From Burkholderiales bacterium (GTDB lineage: Bacteria > Pseudomonadota > Gammaproteobacteria > Burkholderiales > Burkholderiaceae_C): 49,500 bases of DNA. The position numbers were made by a program, and so were the translations under genes. The stretch lies in NCBI GenBank assembly GCA_016191995.1, contig JACPVA010000082.1:1-49500 (forward strand), written 5' to 3'. The notes under the pieces are model-generated. The model searched no databases and was not told the origin of the DNA. It saw nothing but the letters and a program-made list of their open reading frames with translations. Positions 18,942 to 26,769 of the stretch are shown in pieces. Each line of letters opens with the position of its first letter. The stretch's first letter is position 1.

Positions 18942-20279
18942 TCAGGACTGGCAGTCTTCCGCGGTCCGACGAGTCAGCTTCTTCTCACCCGCGTAACGGT
19001 CTGCCGCCGCCTTCACCATCGGCTTGATCATCGACTCGTCGGGCTGCAGCCAGTCGGAGGTGAACTGCCACTTGCTGCCATCCCAGGTGTGGATCCGGCC
19101 CCAGGAGTCGCCGCGGTGGTCGGCGCAGCTCGTGCTGATCGGGCGCATCACGCCGCCGAAGCCGGCCGCGTCGATCTTCTTCTGGTCGATCGCGAGGTTC
19201 TCGAGACCCCAGCGCACCTGCTCGCCGGTCATCACCTTGCCCTTGCCGAAGCGCTCCTGCGCCCGCTTGATGCCCTCGGTGGCGAGGAAGGCGGTGATCG
19301 CACCGCGCATGTACAGCACCGAGCCGACCTCCTCCTTCGGGCCGGTGCCCTGGCCCTTGGCGTGCACCTCCTTCAGGATCTCCTGCGCGATCTTCGAGTT
19401 GTGCTCGGCGCCATGCTGCAGCGTCAGCGCGCTGTAGCCCTTGGCGCCGGGGCCTGCGTCCTTCACATCGGGCTCGGCGCCGGCCCACCAGACGCCGTAC
19501 ATCTTCTCGCGCGGGAATCCGGTGGCGATCGCCTCCTTCAGCGCGGTCGAGTTCATCACGCCCCAGCCCCACAGGAAGATGTAGTCGGGGCGGCCCTGGC
19601 GAATCTGCAGCCAGGTCGACTTCTGCTCCAGTCCGGGCAGGACGACCGGCAGCGTCTGCAGCTCGTATCCGTAAACCTTGGACGCCTCCTGCAGGTAGGG
19701 GATAGGCTCCTTGCCGTAGGGGTGGTCGGCGTAGACCAGCGTGATCTTCTTGCCCTTGAGCTTGTCGCGGCCGCCTTCCTTCTTGGCGACATAGTTGACC
19801 AGCATGTCGGCCGCGCTCCAGTAGGTGCCGAGCAGCGGGAAGTTCCACTTGAACACCATGCCGTCGGCGCTGTCGCTGCGGCCATAGCCGGTCGTCATCA
19901 CGGGGATCTTGTCGACCGGCGCCTTCTCGGTCAGGGCAAAGGTGATGCCGGTGGACAGCGGCTCGAACAGCGAGGCACCGCCGTGCTTGCCCTTGAGGCG
20001 CTCGTAGCACTCCACGCCCTTGTCGGTCGCGTAGCCGGTCTCGCATTCCTCGAACAGGATCTTGACGCCGTTGAGCCCGCCCTTGGCGTTGGCGTACTTC
20101 AGGAAGTCGACGTAGCCGTTCGCCCACGGCACGCCATTCGGCGCGAAGGCACCGGTGCGGTAGCTCAGCACCGGGATGAACTGCTCCTTGGCCTGCGCGA
20201 ACGCCGCCGGCGCGGCAACCAGGTTGGCGATTCCGGCAACGAGAAACGACGCGGCCAGCGCGATCGACTTGGGCTTCAT
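18942..20279 (-). CDS. Liv-type ABC transporter substrate-binding protein
   Basis: This 445-residue periplasmic receptor has a type I periplasmic-binding fold (Peripla_BP_6). A signal peptide covers about 1-28 (MKPKSIALAASFLVAGIANL, with cleavage near AAFAQA). The mature protein contains ANGYVDFLKYANAKGGLNG, EECETGYATDKGVECYERL and ITLVYADHPYGKEPIPYLQE, typical of the subgroup found beside acyl-CoA ligase genes. A strong ribosome site (AAGGAGA) precedes the ATG. It lies between the LivM- and LivF-type genes. The ligand is not identified; the flanking CoA ligases suggest a carboxylic acid rather than an amino acid. Confidence 0.92.
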   Translation of the reverse strand: MKPKSIALAASFLVAGIANLVAAPAAFAQAKEQFIPVLSYRTGAFAPNGVPWANGYVDFLKYANAKGGLNGVKILFEECETGYATDKGVECYERLKGKHGGASLFEPLSTGITFALTEKAPVDKIPVMTTGYGRSDSADGMVFKWNFPLLGTYWSAADMLVNYVAKKEGGRDKLKGKKITLVYADHPYGKEPIPYLQEASKVYGYELQTLPVVLPGLEQKSTWLQIRQGRPDYIFLWGWGVMNSTALKEAIATGFPREKMYGVWWAGAEPDVKDAGPGAKGYSALTLQHGAEHNSKIAQEILKEVHAKGQGTGPKEEVGSVLYMRGAITAFLATEGIKRAQERFGKGKVMTGEQVRWGLENLAIDQKKIDAAGFGGVMRPISTSCADHRGDSWGRIHTWDGSKWQFTSDWLQPDESMIKPMVKAAADRYAGEKKLTRRTAEDCQS

Positions 20280-20383
20280 GAGGATAGTCTCCTTGGTGAA
20301 CGGCACCGGACGGTGCGGGCTTGGGGTGGGTAAGCGGGCGGCGGTCCGCAGCGAATGTGCTGCTTCAGGGGCGACGAGCCGCA

Positions 20384-21460
20384 TCAGTGCGGGAATGGCC
20401 AGAGCCTGAGCTTTTCCTTGCCGATCGACCACAGACGTGCGAGTCCGTGCGGCTCGACGATCAGGAAGAAGACGATCAGCGCGCCGTAGATCATCAGCAC
20501 GACATGCGAGACCGTGGCGGTATCGATTGCGAGCCCGACCGTGCGGCCGAGGGCGGGCAGTATCTGGTCGAAGGCGATCGGCAGCACGACGACGAACGCG
20601 GCACCGAAGAAGCTGCCCATGATCGACCCCAGGCCGCCGATGATGATCATGAACAGCAGCTGGAACGAGCGGTCGATGTTGAAGGCCGCCGACTCCCAGG
20701 AGCCGAGGTAGACGAAGCCCCACAACGCGCCCGCGACGCCGACGATGAACGAGCTGACCGCGAACGCGGTCAGCTTGGCATAGACGGGCCGGATGCCGAT
20801 CACGGCCGCCGCGACGTCCATGTCGCGGATCGACATCCATTCGCGGCCGATATGGCTGCGCACCAGGTTCTTCGCGAGCAGCGCGAACAGCGCGGTGAAT
20901 CCGAGCACGAACAGGTACTTCGCCTGCGGCGACTCGATCGGCACGCCGAACGCGCTGACGCCGGCGACCGCGACCGACCCCGAGGTCGACTCGTTGGTCA
21001 GCCACTTGACGCGCAGGAATGCCCAGTCGACGAAGAACTGCGCCGCCAGCGTCGCCACCGCGAGGTAGAGGCCCTTGATGCGCAGCGAGGGGATGCCGAA
21101 CAGCACGCCGATCACGGTCGCGCACAGGCCGCCGAACAGGATCGCGACGATCGCCGGCATGCCGTCGATGCGGACGAACAGGTTGTACGCCGCGTAGGCG
21201 CCCACGGCCATGAAGCCGCCGGTACCCAGCGAGATTTGCCCGCAGTAGCCGACCAGGACATTGAGCCCGAGCGCCGCCAGCGACAGGATCAGGAACGGGA
21301 TCAGGATCGCGCGCAGCAGGTAGTCGCTGGCCAGCCACGGCACGGCGACGAAAGCCGCTGCGACGATGGCGACGATCACGACCCGGTCCTGCCGGATCGG
21401 GAAGATCTGCTGGTCGGCGGTGTAGTTCGCCTTGAACTGGCCGTTCTCGCGGTAGAGCAT
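20384..21460 (-). CDS. ABC transporter permease, LivM type
   Basis: This is the second permease of the Liv-type importer, 358 residues. It has a longer N-terminus (MLYRENGQFKANYTADQQIF) characteristic of this operon type, then about ten membrane segments. The family signature GYCGQISLGTGGFMAVGAYAAY and the cytoplasmic coupling loop GREWMSIRDMDVAAAVIGI are both present. I chose the ATG at 21460; a further in-frame start at 21505 would add 15 residues with no obvious ribosome site. The gap to the LivH-type gene is 90 bp. Confidence 0.93.
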   Translation of the reverse strand: MLYRENGQFKANYTADQQIFPIRQDRVVIVAIVAAAFVAVPWLASDYLLRAILIPFLILSLAALGLNVLVGYCGQISLGTGGFMAVGAYAAYNLFVRIDGMPAIVAILFGGLCATVIGVLFGIPSLRIKGLYLAVATLAAQFFVDWAFLRVKWLTNESTSGSVAVAGVSAFGVPIESPQAKYLFVLGFTALFALLAKNLVRSHIGREWMSIRDMDVAAAVIGIRPVYAKLTAFAVSSFIVGVAGALWGFVYLGSWESAAFNIDRSFQLLFMIIIGGLGSIMGSFFGAAFVVVLPIAFDQILPALGRTVGLAIDTATVSHVVLMIYGALIVFFLIVEPHGLARLWSIGKEKLRLWPFPH

Positions 21461-21550
21461 TTGCTGGCCTGCGATGATGACTTGGTTACGGCACGCTTCG
21501 CTCAACTCGCCTTCGGCAGGTCGGCATTCACCGAGGAATCATCGATCGCG

Positions 21551-22480
21551 TCATACGCGATCGATGATCTTCTCGCCGAACAGCCCCTGCGGCCGCACGA
21601 GCAGGACGAACAGCACCAGCACGTAGCCGAACCAGATCTCGATCCCGCCGCCGATCTGCGAGCCCAGGTAGATCTCGGCCAGCTTCTCGCCGACGCCGAT
21701 GATCAGCCCGCCGACGATGGCACCCGGCACGCTGGTCAGCCCGCCGAGGATGACCACCGGCAGCGCCTTCAGCGCGATCAGCGACAGCGAGAACTGCACC
21801 CCGAGCTTGCTGCCCCAGATGATGCCGGTGACGAGCGCGACGAATCCGGCCACGCTCCAGACGATGACCCAGATGCGGCCCAGCGGGATGCCGATCGACT
21901 GCGCCGCCTGGTGGTCATCGGCGACCGCGCGCAGCGCGCGGCCGGTGGCGGTGTACTGGAAGAATATCGTCAGGCCGACAACGAGCGTGGCGGCGATCGC
22001 GGCCGCGTACAGGTCCTCCTTGTTGACCAGCACGCCGCCTTCGAACATCGCCTCGAGCATGAAGATCGGGTCCTTCGGCAGGCCGACGTCGATCTTGTAG
22101 ATGTCGCTGCCGAAGATGGTCTGGCCGAAACCGTCCATGAAATAGGCCATGCCGAGGGTCGCCATCAGCAGCGTGATGCCCTCCTGGTTGACGAGCTTGC
22201 TCAGCACCAGCCGCTCGATCACCCACGCGACGACGACCATCAGCGCCATCGCACCGACGAAGGCCAGCACATTGGCCAGCACCTTGCTGTCGAATCCCAG
22301 CAGTGCCGGGAACCACTCCGAGAAGCGCGCCATCGCCAGCGCCGCGAAGAGCACCATCGCGCCCTGCGCGAAGTTGAACACCCCGCTGGCCTTGAAGATC
22401 AGCACGAAGCCCAGCGCGATCAGCGAGTACAGCATGCCTGCCATCAGGCCGCCGATCAGTGCCTCGAGAAAGAATCCCAT
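21551..22480 (-). CDS. ABC transporter permease, LivH type
   Basis: This is the first permease of the importer, 309 residues with about eight membrane segments. Family motifs are LYSLIALGFVLIFKASGVFNFAQGAM at the start, AVADDHQAAQSIGIPLGRI (the coupling loop contacting the ATPases) and GGLTSVPGAIVGGLIIGVGE near the end. It lies 9 bp downstream of the LivG-type gene on the same strand. Its sequence identifies it as a Liv-family permease but does not reveal the solute. Confidence 0.94.
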   Translation of the reverse strand: MGFFLEALIGGLMAGMLYSLIALGFVLIFKASGVFNFAQGAMVLFAALAMARFSEWFPALLGFDSKVLANVLAFVGAMALMVVVAWVIERLVLSKLVNQEGITLLMATLGMAYFMDGFGQTIFGSDIYKIDVGLPKDPIFMLEAMFEGGVLVNKEDLYAAAIAATLVVGLTIFFQYTATGRALRAVADDHQAAQSIGIPLGRIWVIVWSVAGFVALVTGIIWGSKLGVQFSLSLIALKALPVVILGGLTSVPGAIVGGLIIGVGEKLAEIYLGSQIGGGIEIWFGYVLVLFVLLVRPQGLFGEKIIDRV

Positions 22481-22489
22481 CGTCGGCCC

Positions 22490-23287
22490 TCAGTGGCTGG
22501 TGCCCAGGTAGGCGCTGATGACGTCGGGGTTGCCGCGGACCTCGTCGGGCGTGCCGTCGCCGATCTTCTTGCCGTAGTCGAGCACGACGACGCGGTCCGA
22601 GATGTCCATCACGACGCCCATGTCGTGCTCGATCAGCACGATCGTGGTGCCGAACTCGTCGTTGACGTCGAGGATGAAGCGGCACATGTCCTGCTTCTCC
22701 TCGACGTTCATGCCGGCCATCGGCTCGTCGAGCAGCAGCACCTGCGGCTCCATCGCCAGCGCGCGGCCGAGGTCGACGCGCTTTTGCAGCCCGTAGGGCA
22801 GGCGGCCGACCGGGGTCTTGCGGTGGGCCTGGATCTCGAGGAAGTCGACGATGCGCTCGACCACCGCGCGGTGCGCGATCTCCTCGCGCTCGGCCGGGCC
22901 GATGCCGAAGGGGTTGCGCAGCGCCTGCCAGAAGAGGTTGCTCCTCATCTTCAGGTTGCGCCCGGTCATGATGTTGTCGAGCACGCTCATGCCCTTGAAC
23001 AGGGCCAGGTTCTGGAACGTGCGGCCGATCCCCATCTCGGCCACCTGGCGGCTGTTCATGTGGCTGAAGGTCTGGCCGCGGAAGGTGATCGATCCCTGCT
23101 GCGGCGTGTAGACGCCGTTGATGCAGTTGAGCATGCTGCTCTTGCCGGCGCCGTTCGGGCCGATGATCGCGCGCACCTCGTGCTCGCGCACGTCGAAGCT
23201 GATGTCGGTCAGCGCCTTCACGCCGCCGAAGGCCAGCGAGATATTCCTGACGTCGAGGATGACGTCGCCGCGCGCACGCGTGGCCAT
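22490..23287 (-). CDS. ABC transporter ATP-binding protein, LivG type
   Basis: This is the other ATPase of the importer, 265 residues. It has Walker A GPNGAGKSSM, the Q-loop at TFQNLALF and a degenerate signature region (LPYGLQKRVDLGRAL in place of LSGGQ). Walker B is VLLLDEPMAGM and the H-loop LIEHDMGVVMDISDR. The C-terminus contains the LivG-type GTPDEVRGNPDVISAYLG. The ATG overlaps the stop codon of the acyl-CoA synthetase gene by one base (TGATG), so its translation is coupled to that enzyme. Confidence 0.94.
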   Translation of the reverse strand: MATRARGDVILDVRNISLAFGGVKALTDISFDVREHEVRAIIGPNGAGKSSMLNCINGVYTPQQGSITFRGQTFSHMNSRQVAEMGIGRTFQNLALFKGMSVLDNIMTGRNLKMRSNLFWQALRNPFGIGPAEREEIAHRAVVERIVDFLEIQAHRKTPVGRLPYGLQKRVDLGRALAMEPQVLLLDEPMAGMNVEEKQDMCRFILDVNDEFGTTIVLIEHDMGVVMDISDRVVVLDYGKKIGDGTPDEVRGNPDVISAYLGTSH

Positions 23288-25230
23288 CAGGCGGCCTGCC
23301 TCATCGCCGGGAAGGTCTTCGCGTCGGCGATCCTCAGCGTCGCCGAGACGACGCCGCTGCGCCCGTCCTCGAACTTGACCTGGGTCTCGATGAACTGCTC
23401 GCTCTTTCCGCCGTACAGCGCGTCGACCAGCACCTGGTAGCGCTCGGCGATGAAGCCCCGGCGCACCTTGCGCGTGCGCGTGAGCTCGCCGTCGTCGGCG
23501 TCGAGCTCCTTGTGCAGGATCAGGAAGCGGCTGATCTGGCTGCCGGCGAGCTTGTCGTCGGCCGCGAGGTCGGCGTTGACCTTCTCGATGCAGTCCTGGA
23601 TCAGCGCGTAGACCTCGCTCTTCTGCGCCAGGTCGGTGTAGCCGGCATACGGCAGGTTGCGCTTCTCGGCCCAGTTGCCGACCGCCTCGAAGTCGATGTT
23701 GACGAAGGCGCAGACCTTCTCGCGCTTGTCGCCGAAGGCCACCGCCTCCTTGATGAAGGGGAAGAACTTGAGCTTGTTCTCGACATACTTGGGCGCGAAC
23801 ATCGCGCCGTCGTTCGGCCCGCCGACGATGCGACCGACGTCCTTCGCGCGGTCGATGATCTTCAGGTGCCCGCCGTGATCGATGAAGCCGGCGTCCCCGG
23901 TGTGGTACCAGCCGTCGGCGGTCAGCACCTCGGCCGTGGCCTCGGGGTTCTTGTAGTACTCGCGCAGCAGCCCCGGGCTCTTGACGAGGATCTCGCCGTT
24001 GTCGGCCAGCTTGATCTCGACCCCGTCGATCGGTACGCCGACGGTGTCGGCCTTGGCCTCGTGGTCGGGCTGCAGGCAGACGAAGACCGCGGTCTCGGTC
24101 GATCCGTAGAGCTGCTTGAGGTTGATGCCGATCGAGCGGTAGAAGCTGAACAGGTCGGGCCCGATCGCCTCGCCGGCGGTGTAGGCCACACGCACGCGCG
24201 AGAAGCCCAGCGTGTTGCGCAGCGGCCCGTAGACGAACAGCCTGCCCAGCGCGTACTTCAGCTTGTCGATCGCGCCGACCGGCTTGCCGTCCATGATCGC
24301 CGGGCCGACGCGCCGCGCCAGCTCCATCGCCTGCTGGAACATCCAGCGCTTGAGCGCGCTGGCATCCTCCATCCGGATCATCACGCTGGTCAGCAGCCCC
24401 TCGAAGACGCGCGGCGGCGCGAAGTAGTAGGTCGGGCCGATCTCCTTGAGGTCGATCGTCACCGTCTCCGCCGCCTCCGGGCAGTTGACGACATAGCCGC
24501 AGGCCAGCCACTGCGCGTAGCTGAAGATGTTCTGCCCGATCCACGCCGGCGGCAGGTAGGCCAGCACCTCCTCGCGCTCGGTCAGCCTGTCGAAGCGCGC
24601 GCCGGCGGCGGCGCGGTCGAGCAGCGTGAAGTGCGTGTGCACGACGCCCTTGGGCTTGCCGGTGGTGCCGGAGGTGAAGAACATCGCCGCCACGTCGTGC
24701 TCGTTGCCGCGCGCGAGCTCGGCGTCGAAGCGGCCGGGGTGCGCGGCGTCGAAGCGGATGCCGGACTCGACCAGGTCGTCGATGGCCGCCAGACCCGGCT
24801 CGTCGTAGTTGCGCAGCCCGCGCCCATCGTCGTACCAGATGCGCGCGATCGCCGGGCATTCGGCGCGGATCTCGAGCAGCTTGTCGACCTGCTCCTGGTC
24901 CTCGACGAAGCCGAAGCGCACCTCGGCGTTGAGGATCGGGTAGACGAACTCGGCCGCCACCGCATCCTGGTACAGCGGCACCGGGATGCCGCCGAGCGCC
25001 TGCACGGCGAGCATCGCCGCATACAGGCGCGGCCGGTTCTCGCCGATCACGACGACATGCTCGCCGCGCTGCAGCCCGGCGTCGGCCAGCCCGCAGGCGA
25101 GCTGGCGCACGGTGCGCGCCAGTTCGGCCCAGCTCGTCGTCTGCCAGATGCCGTATTCCTTCAGCCGCAGCGCCGCCGCATCGGGGCGCTTGGCCGCGTG
25201 CTGGAGCATGAGCTGGGGAAAGGTCGACAT
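23287..25230 (-). CDS. Long-chain-type acyl-CoA synthetase (AMP-binding)
   Basis: This first gene of the operon encodes a 647-residue enzyme that activates a carboxylic acid with ATP and CoA. Motifs in order are the P-loop FFTSGTTGKPKGVVHTH (about 195), the adenylation motif LYGSTETAVFVC, WYHTGDAGFIDHGGHLKIIDRAKD (ribose-binding Asp and hinge) and the long-chain-type FAPKYVENKLKFFPFIKEAV. It is longer than acetyl-CoA-type enzymes and fits the FadD/FACL branch, but the chain length of its substrate is not fixed by the sequence. GGAGG lies before the ATG. Its promoter gap is shared with the divergent Crp/Fnr-type regulator gene. Confidence 0.9.
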   Translation of the reverse strand: MSTFPQLMLQHAAKRPDAAALRLKEYGIWQTTSWAELARTVRQLACGLADAGLQRGEHVVVIGENRPRLYAAMLAVQALGGIPVPLYQDAVAAEFVYPILNAEVRFGFVEDQEQVDKLLEIRAECPAIARIWYDDGRGLRNYDEPGLAAIDDLVESGIRFDAAHPGRFDAELARGNEHDVAAMFFTSGTTGKPKGVVHTHFTLLDRAAAGARFDRLTEREEVLAYLPPAWIGQNIFSYAQWLACGYVVNCPEAAETVTIDLKEIGPTYYFAPPRVFEGLLTSVMIRMEDASALKRWMFQQAMELARRVGPAIMDGKPVGAIDKLKYALGRLFVYGPLRNTLGFSRVRVAYTAGEAIGPDLFSFYRSIGINLKQLYGSTETAVFVCLQPDHEAKADTVGVPIDGVEIKLADNGEILVKSPGLLREYYKNPEATAEVLTADGWYHTGDAGFIDHGGHLKIIDRAKDVGRIVGGPNDGAMFAPKYVENKLKFFPFIKEAVAFGDKREKVCAFVNIDFEAVGNWAEKRNLPYAGYTDLAQKSEVYALIQDCIEKVNADLAADDKLAGSQISRFLILHKELDADDGELTRTRKVRRGFIAERYQVLVDALYGGKSEQFIETQVKFEDGRSGVVSATLRIADAKTFPAMRQAA

Positions 25231-25297
25231 GGCGAATGCGCCTCCATCGGGGCTGCGTGGACCGAGCGCGCATTGTGCGAAGCACTTTGACGCCGGG

Positions 25298-25315
25298 TTG
25301 TCGTTGCGACGACAA
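25298..25315. promoter_or_regulatory. Perfect inverted repeat, probable operator
   Basis: TTGTCGT and ACGACAA flank a TGCG spacer in the gap between the acyl-CoA synthetase operon and the divergent Crp/Fnr-type gene. Its inner part, GTCGT-N4-ACGAC, has the same spacing as an FNR-family half-site pair (TTGAT-N4-ATCAA). I infer that the adjacent regulator binds here. Confidence 0.55.
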
Positions 25316-25350
25316 TCCCCGGGAAGACCCTATGAGGCGTTTCCCGCGCC

Positions 25351-26088
25351 GTGAAGCCCGAACGCATCCCGGCGGCCGCGCTGCTGTCGCGCTCGCGCCC
25401 CGCGAGCGAGCGCGAGCTGGCCGACATCCCATGGTTCCGCCTGCTCGACGACGAGGAGCGCGCGCGCGTGCGCGCCGACCTGCGCGTCGTGCAGGTCGAG
25501 GCGGGCGAGACGATCTGCCGCATCGGCCGGCCGGTCACCTTCTGGTTCGGCCTCATCGACGGCCTGCTGAAGATGAGCAACGACAGCGCGCGCGGCCTGC
25601 CGATGACCTTCGCCGGGCTGCCGCCGGGCGGCTGGTTCGGCGAGGGCACGGTGCTCAAGCACGAGTCCTACCGCTACAACGTCGAGGCGCTGCGCCGCAG
25701 CCTGGTGGCCGGCATCACGGTGGGATGCTTCGACTGGCTGCTCGGGCGCAGCATCGCGTTCAACCGCTTCGTGATGGACCAGCTCAACGAGCGGCTCGGC
25801 CAGTTCATCGCCGCGCGCGAGATCGACCGCCTGAGCGATGCCGACCTGCGCGTCGCGCGCAGCCTGGGGGCGCTATTCCACCCGGTGCTGTACCCTGGCG
25901 TGGGGACGCTGCTGCACATCACGCAGCAGGAGCTGGGCTACCTCGTCGGGCTGTCGCGCCAGCGTGTCAACGCCGCGCTGCACGCGCTGCAGGCGCAGGG
26001 GCTGATCCGGGTCGAGTACGGCGGCGTGCGCGTGCTCGACCTCGACGGCTTGCGCGGGCAGCGACCGGCGGCCATGGCCACGCGCTGA
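25351..26088 (+). CDS. Crp/Fnr-family transcription regulator
   Basis: This 245-residue regulator has an N-terminal cyclic-nucleotide-binding-type beta barrel (about 30-140; VQVEAGETICRIGRPVTFWF, then GLPPGGWFGEGTVLKHE). A dimer helix follows, then a C-terminal helix-turn-helix in ITQQELGYLVGLSRQRVNAALHALQ with a wing GLIRVEYGGVRVLDLDG. No Cys cluster for an Fe-S centre is present, so it is not an FNR-type oxygen sensor. The start is a GTG. It is divergent from the acyl-CoA synthetase/Liv operon with a palindrome in between, so it probably controls that operon and itself. Its 3' part is overlapped on the other strand by the PAP2 reading frame. Confidence 0.9.
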   Translation: MKPERIPAAALLSRSRPASERELADIPWFRLLDDEERARVRADLRVVQVEAGETICRIGRPVTFWFGLIDGLLKMSNDSARGLPMTFAGLPPGGWFGEGTVLKHESYRYNVEALRRSLVAGITVGCFDWLLGRSIAFNRFVMDQLNERLGQFIAAREIDRLSDADLRVARSLGALFHPVLYPGVGTLLHITQQELGYLVGLSRQRVNAALHALQAQGLIRVEYGGVRVLDLDGLRGQRPAAMATR

Positions 26089-26769
26089 CGCCGCGGGTGG
26101 CCGGCGGCGCCGTCGGGCGAGCGCCATGCCGAGGCCCGTCAGCACCCAGCAGGCCCAGGCCGACCACAGCGTGTGGCTGACGAAATGCGCGCCGCGCGCG
26201 AGCTGCGCCCAGCCGAACAGCGCCCCGGCGGCCAGCACCGCGGCCAGGATCGCGCGCGCGGCGCGGGGTGCATGCTCGCGCCACAGGAAGTACAGGCCGA
26301 AGAATCCGAACGCCGACACCGCGTGCCCCGACGGAAAACAATGCCCCGGCCCGCCGTCGCTCGCGCCCCACCACCAGTGCGGGACATAGGGCACGGTCCC
26401 GCCGAAGGGCGTCAGGTCCCACGGGCAGCTCGACGCGCTCAGGCGCTTGAAGCCGGAGACCACCAGCATCGCGCCGAGCATGACGATCACGGCCGCGGCG
26501 CGTTCGCGGCGTGGCGGGCCTGGCCTCCAGGGGCGCAGGGCGTCCAGCGCCGCGACGGCCATCGCGCCCCAGGCCAGCGCGCGCGCGCCGTCGTGCAGCA
26601 CGCTGCGCATCCAGAAGTCGCTGCGCGCGGCGAAACCCTGCGCGCCGCCGTAAAGCGCCGAGACGGCCAGGTCCAAGCCGGCGGCCTCCCAGGCCAGCAG
26701 CAGCGCGAGCGCAGCCAGCGCGATCGCCGCGTCGCGGCGCCAGGCGGCCGCCGGTACGCCCTGGGTCAT
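25873..26769 (-). CDS. PAP2-family phosphatase
   Basis: This membrane phosphatase has about six hydrophobic segments. The PAP2 core is visible as KRLSASSCPWDLTPFGG (a weak first motif), HCFPSGHAVSAFGFFGLYF (second motif with the catalytic-site PSGH) and ARGAHFVSHTLWSAW (third motif with the nucleophilic His; the usual final Asp is replaced). It probably acts on lipid phosphates in the inner membrane. The start overlaps the stop of the eptA-type gene (ATGA), so the pair is coupled. The domain ends near residue 220 (26110), but the first in-frame stop is at 25873. The annotated C-terminus is thus a Gln/Val/Arg-rich tail antisense to the Crp/Fnr gene. A different C-terminus through a sequence error is possible. 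Confidence 0.82.
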   Translation of the reverse strand: MTQGVPAAAWRRDAAIALAALALLLAWEAAGLDLAVSALYGGAQGFAARSDFWMRSVLHDGARALAWGAMAVAALDALRPWRPGPPRRERAAAVIVMLGAMLVVSGFKRLSASSCPWDLTPFGGTVPYVPHWWWGASDGGPGHCFPSGHAVSAFGFFGLYFLWREHAPRAARAILAAVLAAGALFGWAQLARGAHFVSHTLWSAWACWVLTGLGMALARRRRRPPAASARGHGRRSLPAQAVEVEHAHAAVLDPDQPLRLQRVQRGVDTLARQPDEVAQLLLRDVQQRPHARVQHRVE

